A stretch of DNA of 46,008 bases from Peptococcaceae bacterium (GCA_012520405.1 JAAYOJ010000071.1:1-46008); one strand, 5' to 3'. Shown: positions 7,858 to 17,401, counted from the first letter of the stretch. Program-made: numbers and translations. The notes: generated by a model not told the origin, from the letters alone.

Positions 7858-8787
7858 CTGAATACTAAGAATCTAATTTATGCTCTTACTGTAGCCGAAG
7901 AACGAAGCTTTTCCAATGCAGCCAAAAAGCTTTACCTTTCTCAGCCGTCTTTAAGCCAAAGTATCAGCGCTCTGGAGAAAGAACTAGGTGCGCCCATTTT
8001 TGACCGGAGTACCATCCCTTTGTCTCTAACCTATGCCGGTGAAAAATTTATCAAAGCCGCTTCCGAAATCCTCAGTATTGAACGCCGTTTGAAGCGGGAA
8101 ATAGAAGATATTCTTGACAGCAAGTCCGGAAGACTGGTTATAGGAATCTCCTCCTTGCGTTGCACTAATATTATTCCACTTGCGTTCCCCATCTTCCAAA
8201 AGAAATATCCGTCAGTAGAACTGGTTTTGGAGGAAGGCAGTAATGAAAAGCTAACAGAGATGGTTTTAAGTGGCAAAGTAGACCTGGCTTTGGCTAATCC
8301 GATCAATAACGCTGACCTGGACAGCATCCCGCTCATCCTGGACAGAGTGCTGCTGGCCGTCTACCATGAACATCCCTTAGCCCAGCAAACACAGGACAAG
8401 CATAATCTGCCTATTATCGATATGGAGAAAGTTAAAGACGATCCATTTATCATTATTTCATCAGAGCATCATGTCCGAAAAATTGCCGACAAAATATTCA
8501 GTGACCATAATATTACTCCTAAGGTTATCTTAGAAACCTCGAGCATTGAACTCGCTCATCGTTTAGTGGCTCAAGGAATGGCTTTAACTATGGTCCTAGA
8601 GTCAATGGTTAATTACCACCAACCTGCCGCTTCCTATTTTAGATTTGAAAATGAATACACCCACTCCCTGAATATTTGTTATCGTAAAAACGATTACCTG
8701 TCAAAAATTATGTTAAACTTTATTGATATTGCCAAGAAAGTCACTACACAGCTAGATAATTATAAACCTGATCCTTTTCAATACTAG
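7858..8787 (+). CDS. LysR-type transcriptional regulator
   Basis: The N-terminal winged helix-turn-helix reads FSNAAKKLYLSQPSLSQSIS, followed by ALEKELGAPIFDRS, and then a substrate-binding-like effector domain. The family normally starts 4-6 residues before the first helix, which here corresponds to CTG at 7858, preceded by GGAAGAAGG with 8-nt spacing. The alternative GTG at 7810 lacks a ribosome site and would add 16 residues. It is transcribed away from the SDR operon and faces the prpF-like gene across a terminator. It likely autoregulates and controls a neighbour in response to a pathway metabolite. Confidence 0.9.
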   Translation: MNTKNLIYALTVAEERSFSNAAKKLYLSQPSLSQSISALEKELGAPIFDRSTIPLSLTYAGEKFIKAASEILSIERRLKREIEDILDSKSGRLVIGISSLRCTNIIPLAFPIFQKKYPSVELVLEEGSNEKLTEMVLSGKVDLALANPINNADLDSIPLILDRVLLAVYHEHPLAQQTQDKHNLPIIDMEKVKDDPFIIISSEHHVRKIADKIFSDHNITPKVILETSSIELAHRLVAQGMALTMVLESMVNYHQPAASYFRFENEYTHSLNICYRKNDYLSKIMLNFIDIAKKVTTQLDNYKPDPFQY

Positions 8788-8806
8788 GAGCTAGAACATT
8801 AACTTT

Positions 8807-8849
8807 AAAACGGGCAGCCTCCATATTCACTATTGGAGCTGCCCGTTTT
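8807..8849. terminator. Bidirectional terminator between lysR and prpF-like gene
   Basis: AAAACGGGCAG and CTGCCCGTTTT form an 11-bp stem extended by CTCCA/TGGAG, with T-rich sequence on both sides. It serves convergent transcripts. Confidence 0.9.
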
Positions 8850-8917
8850 CTTAATTATATTTACGATTGCCGCTTCTATATATTTAGACTCCTCGGTATC
8901 TTTTGACTCCCCGACTT

Positions 8918-10090
8918 TTATTCAAGTATCGTTTTAGGCACATAAGCGTGACCGTCCATAATCCGACGTACTGTTCTGCTGTACACGGCCCTGGTAAGTT
9001 TATAGGGTTCTTTAGCTCCTGCTTCCGCATTTTCCACAGCAGCTTCAACCTCGATAATTCCGGCCGGATGACCGATACGTACTGTTTTATTCATAGCTTT
9101 AAAGCTTGCTACTTCGCTGACAACAGTGCCGGGGATAACGGATGCTGTTCCCACAACACAAGAGATACTGCCAGGATGAGTCTGGTGCATTCCTCCCATA
9201 AACAAAATCCGAGACAAGAAATCAACCGAGTCAGCAGAAACTTCTTCTTTAGTCAAGTGGTTAATATATGTTTTCGGGGGCGATACAAAGCCAATAAATG
9301 GATTGGTATCCCTTACTTCTGCTTTACTCCAATCTTTAAAGCCTAAAATTTCTTCTGCAACATAGGCCCTGATTTTCTCGAGAATCTCAATCTTATCAGC
9401 CATTTTGTTAAATTCCTGAGGACTTTCGTCTCCCCTTAAGCCCAGATCCGCAGCTTTAACGAATATGCTGGGGTTAACAACATCAATTACAGATATCTCT
9501 ATCTCGCCAAAGCCATCGATATAGACTTTATCTTTGGCATTTCCTGTTGGTAAAAGCAAGCCTTTAACTGTACCGGCGGTTAAAGACATATCGATATTAA
9601 TACGGGCCGAAGTACCGGGCACCCCGTCAATAGCATAATCACCGATCACTTTGGTTTTACCGTTATGAACCGGAACTTCAGTAATAAATATCTGATTATT
9701 GTTTGTGCTGTGAACCCTTACCCTGGTTACAGGCTCCACAGCTTTAATCAATCCTTCATCGATAGCATAGGGAGCCACACCAGCGGAAATATTGCCGCAA
9801 AGGCCGGAATAGTGAATGTAAGGTTTATCAATCTCTACCTGGCCGAAAGTGTAATCGATATCTGCATCAGGATGGGAAGATACGGCAACAAGCGCCAACT
9901 TACTGGTAAGGTTATCGGCTCCGCCCAGCCCATCAATTTGCCTTGGGTCCGGACTGCCAAAAATGGAAAGGATTACTTTGTCCCTCAAAGCTTTATCTTG
10001 GGGTAGATCATTCTCATTCAGGTATATTCCTTTGCTAGTACCTGATCTCATAACAACTGTGTAGATTTTTTCCTGTTCACTAAAAGACAT
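8918..10090 (-). CDS. PrpF/methylitaconate-isomerase family protein
   Basis: This roughly 390-residue protein belongs to the PrpF family (diaminopimelate-epimerase fold): VVMRSGTSKGIYLNENDLP at the N-terminus, GLGGADNLTSKLALV, then SGLCGNISAGVAPYA. Relatives isomerise or tautomerise unsaturated di- and tricarboxylates (2-methylaconitate, 3-methylitaconate, 4-oxalomesaconate). I chose ATG at 10090, behind a G-rich stretch; the upstream TTG at 10147 lacks a ribosome site. No methylcitrate-cycle genes adjoin it, so its place next to SDR, TRAP and LysR genes suggests a role in that catabolic locus. Exact substrate open. Confidence 0.88.
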   Translation of the reverse strand: MSFSEQEKIYTVVMRSGTSKGIYLNENDLPQDKALRDKVILSIFGSPDPRQIDGLGGADNLTSKLALVAVSSHPDADIDYTFGQVEIDKPYIHYSGLCGNISAGVAPYAIDEGLIKAVEPVTRVRVHSTNNNQIFITEVPVHNGKTKVIGDYAIDGVPGTSARINIDMSLTAGTVKGLLLPTGNAKDKVYIDGFGEIEISVIDVVNPSIFVKAADLGLRGDESPQEFNKMADKIEILEKIRAYVAEEILGFKDWSKAEVRDTNPFIGFVSPPKTYINHLTKEEVSADSVDFLSRILFMGGMHQTHPGSISCVVGTASVIPGTVVSEVASFKAMNKTVRIGHPAGIIEVEAAVENAEAGAKEPYKLTRAVYSRTVRRIMDGHAYVPKTILE

Positions 10091-10348
10091 CACTAAACCC
10101 CCCAAATTAATGAAAATAGCGGGACCATTGACGTGCGTTCCAGTCAAGGCCCCTAAAACAAAGAAAGTAGAGAAATTAATTATTGGGTGTCCCCAAAAAG
10201 CTATAAAATAGCTCCACAGTACATGATATCGTAAATCTAACTATAAATCAAATACTATTATATGGATAGTTAATATAACAGTTTATTTATAAAAAAGTTT
10301 TTACCCTATTCACAAAATATCAATCTATCGATATATCAATATATCCAT
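10091..10348. promoter_or_regulatory. AT-rich upstream region of the prpF-like gene
   Basis: No gene is visible in these 258 bp. They contain AGCTAT-AAA-ATAGCT (10200-10214) and an AACTAT/ATAGTT dyad around 10239-10271, plausible operator elements. Tandem ATATCAAT-like repeats lie near 10317-10345. No convincing promoter hexamer pair was identified. Confidence 0.35.
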
Positions 10349-11020
10349 TTAATTTAATCCTCGAACCGGGCAATCCAGTTTCCTTCCTAGCTCTTTTAGC
10401 CAAGCATCGGAATAGCTCTCGTAGTTTTTCCCGTCTAACACCCCATGCGGTGGTTGCCGAAATTGCTGCAGAATCCAGGGGACGCCATTTCCTAAAAGTT
10501 GACGGATTCTAGCCAGACTGTCTTCGTTATGCCAGGCAGGTAATACCGTGGTTCGAAATTCGTAGTCTAAACCGCACTTTTTCACCCAAGCTATGGTTTT
10601 CTCCACTTGGGCCCAGCTTCCCGGGCAGTTTGTCAGCAATTCATATTTTTCAGGCTCCGCCTTAATATCTATAGCTATATAATCAAGATAGGGAGCAATT
10701 TTAATAAGTTGAGCCAAATTGGTACCGTTGGTATCGAGCTTAATTTTATACCCCATCTCCTTTATTTGAGGGAGCAAAGGGGGCATATCCGGGGACAATA
10801 AGGGTTCGCCGCCGGTCAAACATACCCCCTCTATAAGACCTTTTCTGTCATGTAATAAAGCTATAAGCTCTGCGACAGAAGTCTGTGGTTCCTCCTTGGC
10901 AAGCACCAGAGAAGGATTATGGCAAAAGCCGCATCGGAAATTACAGCCTGCAAAGAAAACTGTGGCAGCAATATGCCCCGGATAATCCACTAAGGAAAAA
11001 GGTTCAATATCCATCAGCAT
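10349..11020 (-). CDS. nrdG: Anaerobic ribonucleotide reductase activating protein
   Basis: This 223-residue radical-SAM activase has the 4Fe-4S motif CNFRCGFC near residue 26 (CxxxCxxC), followed by TGGEPLLSPD. It generates the glycyl radical on NrdD using S-adenosylmethionine. The protein is of the longer NrdG type that begins 'SLVDYPGHIAATVFFAGCNF'. It is the last gene of nrdR-nrdD-nrdG, 32 bp after nrdD, with GGTGAG ahead of its ATG. Confidence 0.95.
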   Translation of the reverse strand: MLMDIEPFSLVDYPGHIAATVFFAGCNFRCGFCHNPSLVLAKEEPQTSVAELIALLHDRKGLIEGVCLTGGEPLLSPDMPPLLPQIKEMGYKIKLDTNGTNLAQLIKIAPYLDYIAIDIKAEPEKYELLTNCPGSWAQVEKTIAWVKKCGLDYEFRTTVLPAWHNEDSLARIRQLLGNGVPWILQQFRQPPHGVLDGKNYESYSDAWLKELGRKLDCPVRGLN

Positions 11021-11052
11021 CTATACTCACCGCCTGGTTAAATATAAGTTAA

Positions 11053-13176
11053 CTATTTCGCTACTCCATCAAAAAGGCTCGGGGTAATCCCTGCAATTTT
11101 ATATTTAAGAGTATCTTTCTTTTCCTCCTGCTTACCTGGATTCATAGCCGAAATTGGCCGGTAAAAACCCGTCACTCTGGTCATAACCAGTGTTTTTCGA
11201 CCGCAGGTCGGACAATTAAAATGCTCGCCTTTTATATACTTATGATCCTCACATATGCTGAAAGTCGGAGTCAGCGTAAAATATGGTAGTTCAAAGTTCT
11301 CGAATACTTTGCGGACAATGGCCTTAGCTATGGCCAAATCATCTAAGCTTTCTGCCAGATAACCATGTAAGACAGTACCGCCCGTATAGAGGGTCTGAAG
11401 ACCATCTTGGAGTTTTACGGCTTGGAAGAGGTCACTGGTATAGCCAACCGGCAGGTGAGTGGAGTTCGTATAATAAGGTTCCTCCTTACCGGCAGTAATT
11501 ATATCCGGGTATTGCTTCTTATTTAAGCGAGCCAGCCGGTAACTGGTAGCCTCAGCCGGAGTTGCTTCCAGATTATACAGATCCCCGTCTTCTTCTTGAA
11601 ACTCCTGGATCTTTATGCGCATATAATTCAGAGTTTCACGGGCAAAGTTCTGACCGAATTCCGTAGTAATATCATCTGTATCTGAAGTAAAGTTACGGAT
11701 AGCTTCATTCATTCCTACCAAACCGATTGTGGAGAAATGATTTGTCCAATACTTGCCGAAACGCTTTTTAATATCCCGCAAATAGAATTTGGTATAAGGA
11801 TAAAGCCCATTATCGGTCAATCTTTCCAGAGCCTTGCGTTTTGTTTGCAAGGCAGACCTGGCGATATTCATATGATTATCTACCAAGGTGATAAATTGAT
11901 TCCAGTTACCCTTAGCCAGGTAGCCGTAAAGAGGAAGATTCAAGGTAACAACCCCAATACTGCCGGTTAAAGGATTAGCACCAAATAAGCCTCCGCCGCG
12001 CTTACGAAGTTCCCTGTTATCTAAACGCAGCCGACAGCACATGCTTCTGGCGTCTTCCGGGTTCATATCAGAATTAATGAAGTTGGCAAAGTAAGGGATC
12101 CCGTACTTGTCGGTCATTTTAAAGATAGCGCTGGCTACCTCACTGTTCCAGTCAAAGCCTTTGGTAATGTTATAGGTCGGAATCGGAAAGCTGAAAATAT
12201 TGCCGTCAGCATCCCCTTCGAGCATAACTTCACAAAAAGCCAGGTTAATAAGGTCCATTTCCTCTTGATATTCGCGATAAGCGGTATCTAAAAATTGCCC
12301 GTTGACAATAGCCGGTTCGTCTTTAATGGCTGATTCATCAGCCCTGACATCGAGCGTAATATTAAAAAAAGGGGATTGGAAGCCTACACGGGTGGGAACA
12401 TTGACGTTAAAAATAAACTCCTGGATCCCTTGTTTAACCTGTTGGTAATCCAGCTTGTCGGCCCGCACAAAAGGAGCCAGGTAGGTATCAAAGCTTGACA
12501 AAGCTTGGGCCCCTGCAGCTTCTCCCTGCAAGGTGTAAACAAAATTAACAATCTGACCTAAGGCTGAACGGAAATGTTTTGCCGGTTTGGAAGTTGTCTT
12601 TCCCTCCGCCCCTCGAAAACCGACTAACAGGAGGTCTTTTAAGTCCCAGCCAACGCAATAAGGAGCTAAGTCTCCCATATCATGGTTGTGAATAGCCGCC
12701 GAATCATGAGCCTTGCCAACCTCACCGGGCAAAATGGATTGCCAAAAAGCGTTGGTAGCCTTGCTGGTAACAAAACGGTTCAGCCCCTGGACCGAAAAAC
12801 CCATATTGGAGTTCTCTTTTATCTCCCAGGTCCCTAAACCTAGATATTCCGCAAATAACTTATTACTGTCGTGGTTAGCTTCTTGCTGATTGCGGAGAAT
12901 CTCATGCTGGAAACGATAACGAATATAAGCCCTGGCTACAGCGGTATTTCCGGTTTGCATCAAGGCCTCTTCCACCATATCCTGAATCTTTTCTATTTCC
13001 ACACCTTCGTTCTCAGCATAGCAAGCTTTAATTTCCCTTAATACTATGTCGGTTACTATCTTAGCCCACTCATCAACATTGGGAGTATGAGTGGCAATAA
13101 AGGCCTTGGCTACCGCCTGCAATATCTTTTCCCGGTTAAAAATTTCTCTTCTTCCATCTCTTTTAATGACGTACAT
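11053..13176 (-). CDS. nrdD: Anaerobic (class III) ribonucleoside-triphosphate reductase
   Basis: This 707-residue enzyme makes deoxyribonucleotides under anoxia. An N-terminal ATP-cone (VIKRDGRREIFNREKILQAV) provides allosteric control. The catalytic part includes SMCCRLRLDNRELRKRGGG, whose Cys pair is in the substrate region. The C-terminus has a zinc-binding Cys cluster (CPTCG) and the glycyl-radical segment RVTGFYRPIS. It lies 31 bp downstream of nrdR and is followed by its activase nrdG. Confidence 0.96.
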   Translation of the reverse strand: MYVIKRDGRREIFNREKILQAVAKAFIATHTPNVDEWAKIVTDIVLREIKACYAENEGVEIEKIQDMVEEALMQTGNTAVARAYIRYRFQHEILRNQQEANHDSNKLFAEYLGLGTWEIKENSNMGFSVQGLNRFVTSKATNAFWQSILPGEVGKAHDSAAIHNHDMGDLAPYCVGWDLKDLLLVGFRGAEGKTTSKPAKHFRSALGQIVNFVYTLQGEAAGAQALSSFDTYLAPFVRADKLDYQQVKQGIQEFIFNVNVPTRVGFQSPFFNITLDVRADESAIKDEPAIVNGQFLDTAYREYQEEMDLINLAFCEVMLEGDADGNIFSFPIPTYNITKGFDWNSEVASAIFKMTDKYGIPYFANFINSDMNPEDARSMCCRLRLDNRELRKRGGGLFGANPLTGSIGVVTLNLPLYGYLAKGNWNQFITLVDNHMNIARSALQTKRKALERLTDNGLYPYTKFYLRDIKKRFGKYWTNHFSTIGLVGMNEAIRNFTSDTDDITTEFGQNFARETLNYMRIKIQEFQEEDGDLYNLEATPAEATSYRLARLNKKQYPDIITAGKEEPYYTNSTHLPVGYTSDLFQAVKLQDGLQTLYTGGTVLHGYLAESLDDLAIAKAIVRKVFENFELPYFTLTPTFSICEDHKYIKGEHFNCPTCGRKTLVMTRVTGFYRPISAMNPGKQEEKKDTLKYKIAGITPSLFDGVAK

Positions 13177-13207
13177 ATCAACATCCCCCTTTTGCTCTAT
13201 AGGCCCT

Positions 13208-13666
13208 TTATCGGCGGCGTTTTACCAGTTCATCTAATTCTTCCATAAATTTATGTATATCTTTAAATTGTCTGTAAACTGAAGCAAAACGGATATAAGC
13301 AATTTCATCAGTCACAAAAAGTCTGTTCATAACCTCTTCTCCAATCCGCTCGCTCGGCACTTCACGGTCATTGGCATCCCTGAGCTGCCTTTCAATCTCA
13401 GAAACCATAATTTCCAGTTGTTCAGTGGAAACCGGACGTTTTTCACAGGCCTTAACCAATCCGGTCAACAGCTTTTGGCGGGAGAAAGGCTCTCTGCGAC
13501 CATCTTTCTTAATAACCATTAACTGTAATTCTTCGTATCTTTCATAAGTAGTAAAACGCTTACTGCAAACTTCACATTCCCTGCGACGCCGAATAGCGGT
13601 TCCACCCTCGATGGGGCGAGAATCTAATACCTTAGTCTCATCATTATGGCAAAAAGGACAACGCAT
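13208..13666 (-). CDS. nrdR: Transcriptional repressor NrdR
   Basis: This 152-residue repressor has the N-terminal zinc ribbon MRCPFCHND...CEVCSKRF and an ATP-cone ([20 protein letters not shown]) that senses ATP/dATP. It represses ribonucleotide reductase genes. I chose ATG at 13666 because all NrdR proteins begin M+CP and GGGGAGG lies just upstream; the longer frame adds six unsupported residues. Being first in the operon gives it autoregulation together with nrdD-nrdG. Confidence 0.96.
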   Translation of the reverse strand: MRCPFCHNDETKVLDSRPIEGGTAIRRRRECEVCSKRFTTYERYEELQLMVIKKDGRREPFSRQKLLTGLVKACEKRPVSTEQLEIMVSEIERQLRDANDREVPSERIGEEVMNRLFVTDEIAYIRFASVYRQFKDIHKFMEELDELVKRRR

Positions 13667-13687
13667 TTTATTCCTCCCCTCCATATC

Positions 13688-13722
13688 TAGTACATATATA
13701 TTTTAATAATACTACATATAGT
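13688..13722 (-). promoter_or_regulatory. Candidate NrdR boxes upstream of nrdR
   Basis: ACTACATATAGT (13711-13722) is a near-perfect palindrome close to the NrdR-box core CTATATATAG. A second, weaker match, TACATATATA, is centred 21 bp away, about two helical turns. The sequence is AT-rich, so chance matches are possible. Confidence 0.4.
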
Positions 13723-13740
13723 TGGCAAAAACAAATTTTT

Positions 13741-13963
13741 AGTTTAGAAGAGATTAATCCCTTCTAGATTTATTTCTTGCTGTTTTTCTTATATTTAGGG
13801 ACTTGGAAATTTAAACAATGGCCTCTTTAGTAGCGGATAAGGTATAAAAATTCCTAGGATTCTCAGACTAAAACCGGTATATATTTTTTTGTCTCTTATA
13901 CCAAATTTTTGGCCGTATAACTTTTAACGGGAAAATAGCTAAGAATATTTCTAGGAGGAAAAA
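13741..13963. promoter_or_regulatory. adhE upstream region
   Basis: This AT-rich stretch has no gene. GGTATA (13876-13881) and TATACC (13897-13902) form an interrupted dyad before adhE, and TAGGAGGA precedes its ATG. No canonical Rex site (TTGTGA...TCACAA type) was seen. Confidence 0.3.
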
Positions 13964-16534
13964 ATGGAAAATAATAAGCATAATCCGAATATGGACCTTA
14001 TTATGGAACAGGCCCAGCAGGCGCTGGAGCAATATATGCAAATGACCCAGGCTCAAATTGATGAAATAGTAAGAGAAATGGCCCTGGCCGGGCTGGAAAA
14101 TCAGCTTTATCTTGCTCAGCTAGCTGTAGAGGAAACCGGCATGGGCATAGTAGAAGATAAGGTTACGAAAAATATATTTGCTACGGAATATATCTATCAC
14201 AGTATAAAGTACGAGAAGACGGTGGGCGTGATTGAAAGCAACGAATACGAAAACTATGAAGAAATTGCTGAGCCGGTAGGAATTATTGCCGGCATTACTC
14301 CTACAACCAACCCTACTTCCACCACCATGTTCAAATCTATTATTTCGGCTAAAACCCGCAATCCCATTGTTTTCGCCTTTCATCCTCGCTCCCAAAAAAG
14401 TAGCGTGGAAGCTGCCCGGATTATGAGAGAGGCTGCGATCAAGGCCGGTGCCCCTCAGTATTGTATACAATGGTTGGAGGAGCCATCCATTGATAAAACG
14501 CATGCTTTAATGAACCATCCGCAAATCTCTCTTATCCTGGCCACCGGCGGAACATCAATGGTTAAAACTGCCTATTCTTCAGGCAAGCCCGCTATAGGGG
14601 TAGGGCCGGGGAATGTGCCCTGTTATATTGAAAAAACGGCAGATATTAAAACTGCAGTTAATGACATTATTATCTCTAAAACTTTTGACAACGGGCTGAT
14701 CTGCGCCTCCGAACAGGCCGTTATTGTAGATAAGGAAGTGGCCCAAGAGGTAGAAAACTATATGCAAGAGTTAAATTGCTATTTTCTTTCCCCTGAACAG
14801 ATTAGTCAGCTGGAAAAGGTTCTTTTTGATCCGGAGAAAGGTCACCTCAGCCCTTCCGTAGTAGGCAAAAGCGCATTCACTATAGCCAAAATGGCAGGTT
14901 TAGAGGTTGATCCCGCTACCAAAATTCTTATTGCCGAGCTGGAAGGAGTGGGTCCTCAGTATCCTCTCTCAGCTGAGAAACTAAGTCCTGTCCTGGCTTT
15001 CTATAAAGTTGAAAATGCCAAACAAGGAATAGAACTAGCCGATAAGATTGTTCGCTATGGTGGGCTTGGACATTCCGCCGTGATTCATTCCCGAAACAAA
15101 GACATTATTGATCGCTTCGCCCAAGCAATTAAAACCGGACGCTTAATTGTCAATTCGCCATCAACCCACGGGGCTATCGGTGATCTTTACAATACCAATA
15201 TCCCTTCTTTGACCCTGGGCTGCGGTTCTTTCGGCAGTAATTCCACTACCGCTAATATTACGGCCGTCAATCTTATCAACAAAAAACGATTGGCGCGGAG
15301 GACGGTAAATATGCAGTGGTTTAAAATTCCCGATCGAATCTATTTTGAATACGGTTCCATCAAGTATCTGGAGAAAATCCCTCGCATCAGCAAAGCATTT
15401 ATCGTCACTGACCAGGTTATGCTGCAAAAGGGCTATGTAGACAGAGTGCTCTATTATCTCCGTCGCAGAATGGATTATGTACACAGTGAAATTTTCGCCG
15501 AAGTGGAGGCTGATCCCTCCCTGGAAACAGTGCAAAAAGGTTTAGCTATGATGCAAACTTTTCAGCCCGATGTCATTATCGCCTTGGGAGGAGGTTCTCC
15601 CATCGATGCTGCTAAAGCCATGTGGATGTTTTATGAGCACCCGGAAATCAAGTTTGAAGCCCTGACCTTCAAGTTTATGGATATTCGCAAAAGAATTTAC
15701 AAAATCCCTCAAATCGCCCCCAAAGCAAAATTTGTTGCGGTTCCCACTACTTCCGGTACCGGCTCGGAAGTGACTTCTTTTGCTGTAATCTCGGATAAAC
15801 AAAAGAATATTAAATATCCGATAGCCGATTATGAACTAACACCGGACGTGGCTATCATTGACCCGGAATTCACTCTTACTGTTCCCTCGAGCGTAACTGC
15901 CGATACCGGCCTGGATGTTCTAACCCATGCTCTGGAAGCCTATGTTTCCGTCATGGCCTCCGATTTTACGGACGCCTTGGCTCTTAAGGCCATACAGCTG
16001 GTTTTCAATTACCTACCCAGAGCTTTTAGCGACGGTAAGGACCGCGAGGCCCGGGAAAAAATGCATAATGCCTCCTGTATGGCCGGTATGGCCTTTACCA
16101 ATGCTTTCTTAGGAGTGAACCATGCCTTGGCCCACAAGCTGGGGGGAGAATTTAATATTTCTCACGGCAGAGCCAATGCTATCCTCCTGCCCCATGTTAT
16201 ACGTTATAACAGTGAAGTGCCCGCTAAAATAACCGTCTTCCCCAAGTACAAATATTATATTGCTCCCCAAAAATATGCCCAAATCGCCGCGGCTCTAAAT
16301 CTTAATTTCCAAAACCAAAGGGAAGGAATAGAACAGTTGATTCAAGCCATCCAATCCCTTATGGAAAAGCTTCAACTGCCGCTTAGGGTTTCTCAGACCG
16401 GAATCAACAAAGATGATTACGAAGCCAGGATTCCCAAGCTAGCCCAGGAAGCCTTTCAAGACCAAACCATAACTACCAACCCCCGGATGCCACTTATCCA
16501 TGAACTGGAGAATCTCTATCGCCTAGCTTATTAA
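13964..16534 (+). CDS. adhE: Bifunctional acetaldehyde-CoA/alcohol dehydrogenase
   Basis: This 856-residue fusion has an N-terminal CoA-acylating aldehyde dehydrogenase (about 1-440; catalytic Cys in NGLICASEQAVIV) and a C-terminal iron-type alcohol dehydrogenase (about 450-856). The iron ligands fall in DTGLDVLTHALEAYV and NHALAHKLGGEFNISHGRAN; the cofactor region has ALGGGSPIDAAKAMW. It reduces acetyl-CoA to ethanol with two NADH, or runs in reverse, and usually forms spirosomes. A strong GGAGG precedes the ATG. Rex, encoded at 42.7 kb, is the usual regulator of adhE in Firmicutes. Confidence 0.97.
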   Translation: MENNKHNPNMDLIMEQAQQALEQYMQMTQAQIDEIVREMALAGLENQLYLAQLAVEETGMGIVEDKVTKNIFATEYIYHSIKYEKTVGVIESNEYENYEEIAEPVGIIAGITPTTNPTSTTMFKSIISAKTRNPIVFAFHPRSQKSSVEAARIMREAAIKAGAPQYCIQWLEEPSIDKTHALMNHPQISLILATGGTSMVKTAYSSGKPAIGVGPGNVPCYIEKTADIKTAVNDIIISKTFDNGLICASEQAVIVDKEVAQEVENYMQELNCYFLSPEQISQLEKVLFDPEKGHLSPSVVGKSAFTIAKMAGLEVDPATKILIAELEGVGPQYPLSAEKLSPVLAFYKVENAKQGIELADKIVRYGGLGHSAVIHSRNKDIIDRFAQAIKTGRLIVNSPSTHGAIGDLYNTNIPSLTLGCGSFGSNSTTANITAVNLINKKRLARRTVNMQWFKIPDRIYFEYGSIKYLEKIPRISKAFIVTDQVMLQKGYVDRVLYYLRRRMDYVHSEIFAEVEADPSLETVQKGLAMMQTFQPDVIIALGGGSPIDAAKAMWMFYEHPEIKFEALTFKFMDIRKRIYKIPQIAPKAKFVAVPTTSGTGSEVTSFAVISDKQKNIKYPIADYELTPDVAIIDPEFTLTVPSSVTADTGLDVLTHALEAYVSVMASDFTDALALKAIQLVFNYLPRAFSDGKDREAREKMHNASCMAGMAFTNAFLGVNHALAHKLGGEFNISHGRANAILLPHVIRYNSEVPAKITVFPKYKYYIAPQKYAQIAAALNLNFQNQREGIEQLIQAIQSLMEKLQLPLRVSQTGINKDDYEARIPKLAQEAFQDQTITTNPRMPLIHELENLYRLAY

Positions 16535-16630
16535 TGTCAGACAATCACAGTAGTACAAACACATAAAATCAGAGGTAGCATATACTTTATATGTAAATGT
16601 TTTCCAGTATATCCATAAGGAGGAATTAAT

Positions 16631-17311
16631 ATGGAGATTAATGTACCCTCCTATTTTATGCAAAGAATAGTACCTCTGATCATAAGAGAACTCGGTCCTC
16701 AGGTTAATAAAATGGTTGGACCGATAGTAGCCGAAAAAATAGGTATTCCGTTGGCAAAAAAAGTGGGACTGCCGATAGCTAAAAAAGTTGGTTTGCCCAT
16801 CGCCCGGAAAACCGGTACGATTTTACTGAATAAAGTAGGGTATCCGTTAATTAATAGGGTATTAACCCAAAATAATGTCTCTTTACCCCCTAGTGTCGCC
16901 AACGTAATTTCGGAAACAAATCCTGCCCCCACTAAAGGAGCAGATAACTCAAAGAAAAAAAAGAACAAAAAACTAAAAAATCTAATTAAGGCTAATAGAG
17001 GAAATCGCCGCGGATTGTTTAGGCCGACAGGACAACCTACCGGACCGACAGGACAATCTCTCACTCAGGCGGTTCCACCGGCAGCGCCGCAAGGCACACC
17101 CCCCGTGCCGCAAAGTACACCCCCCGCTACACCTCCAATTGCCCCTGTAAATCCCCCTCAGGCCGTAGCTGTACCGCAAGTAATACCTCAAACCGTCCCT
17201 CAGAATGTACCACATCTCAACCAAGGAAATGCGGGTACCTCTTATCCCTATTCTAACTTTCCAAGCTATAATTCATCTTTATTTGGCAAACGGCGGCAAT
17301 ATCAGAACTAA
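16631..17311 (+). CDS. Octapeptide-repeat, proline-rich protein of unknown function
   Basis: I do not recognise this 226-residue protein. Residues roughly 33-75 are a run of 8-residue units of the form [VI]G[ILY]P[LI][AI]K[KR] (VGLPIAKK, VGLPIARK, IGIPLAKK and weaker ones). A lysine-rich block (KKKKNKK) and a basic stretch follow. The last third is low-complexity, rich in Pro, Gln, Thr and Val (QSTPPATPPIAPVNPP). There is no signal peptide or certain membrane helix. GGAGG precedes the ATG, and it lies 96 bp after adhE. A structural, surface or spore-associated role is possible but unproven. Confidence 0.75.
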   Translation: MEINVPSYFMQRIVPLIIRELGPQVNKMVGPIVAEKIGIPLAKKVGLPIAKKVGLPIARKTGTILLNKVGYPLINRVLTQNNVSLPPSVANVISETNPAPTKGADNSKKKKNKKLKNLIKANRGNRRGLFRPTGQPTGPTGQSLTQAVPPAAPQGTPPVPQSTPPATPPIAPVNPPQAVAVPQVIPQTVPQNVPHLNQGNAGTSYPYSNFPSYNSSLFGKRRQYQN

Positions 17312-17364
17312 AACTAACCATCGCATCTAATTCTTGCTTACGATAAGCCTTGCTTATAATTAAG

Positions 17365-17401
17365 AGAGTTTCGCTCCCAAATAGAAAGCGAAACTCTTTT
17401 T
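17365..17401 (+). terminator. Terminator after the octapeptide-repeat gene
   Basis: AGAGTTTCGCT and AGCGAAACTCT form an 11-bp stem followed by a T-run. Confidence 0.9.

Noticed and set aside
8903-9346. 147-codon plus-strand frame opposite the prpF-like gene
   Set aside because: Antisense shadow; Cys/Phe/Ser-rich translation with no family pattern, while the minus frame is a clear PrpF protein.
13741-13963. Rex operator before adhE
   Set aside because: No TTGTGA-N6-TCACAA-like match; only a GGTATA/TATACC dyad.
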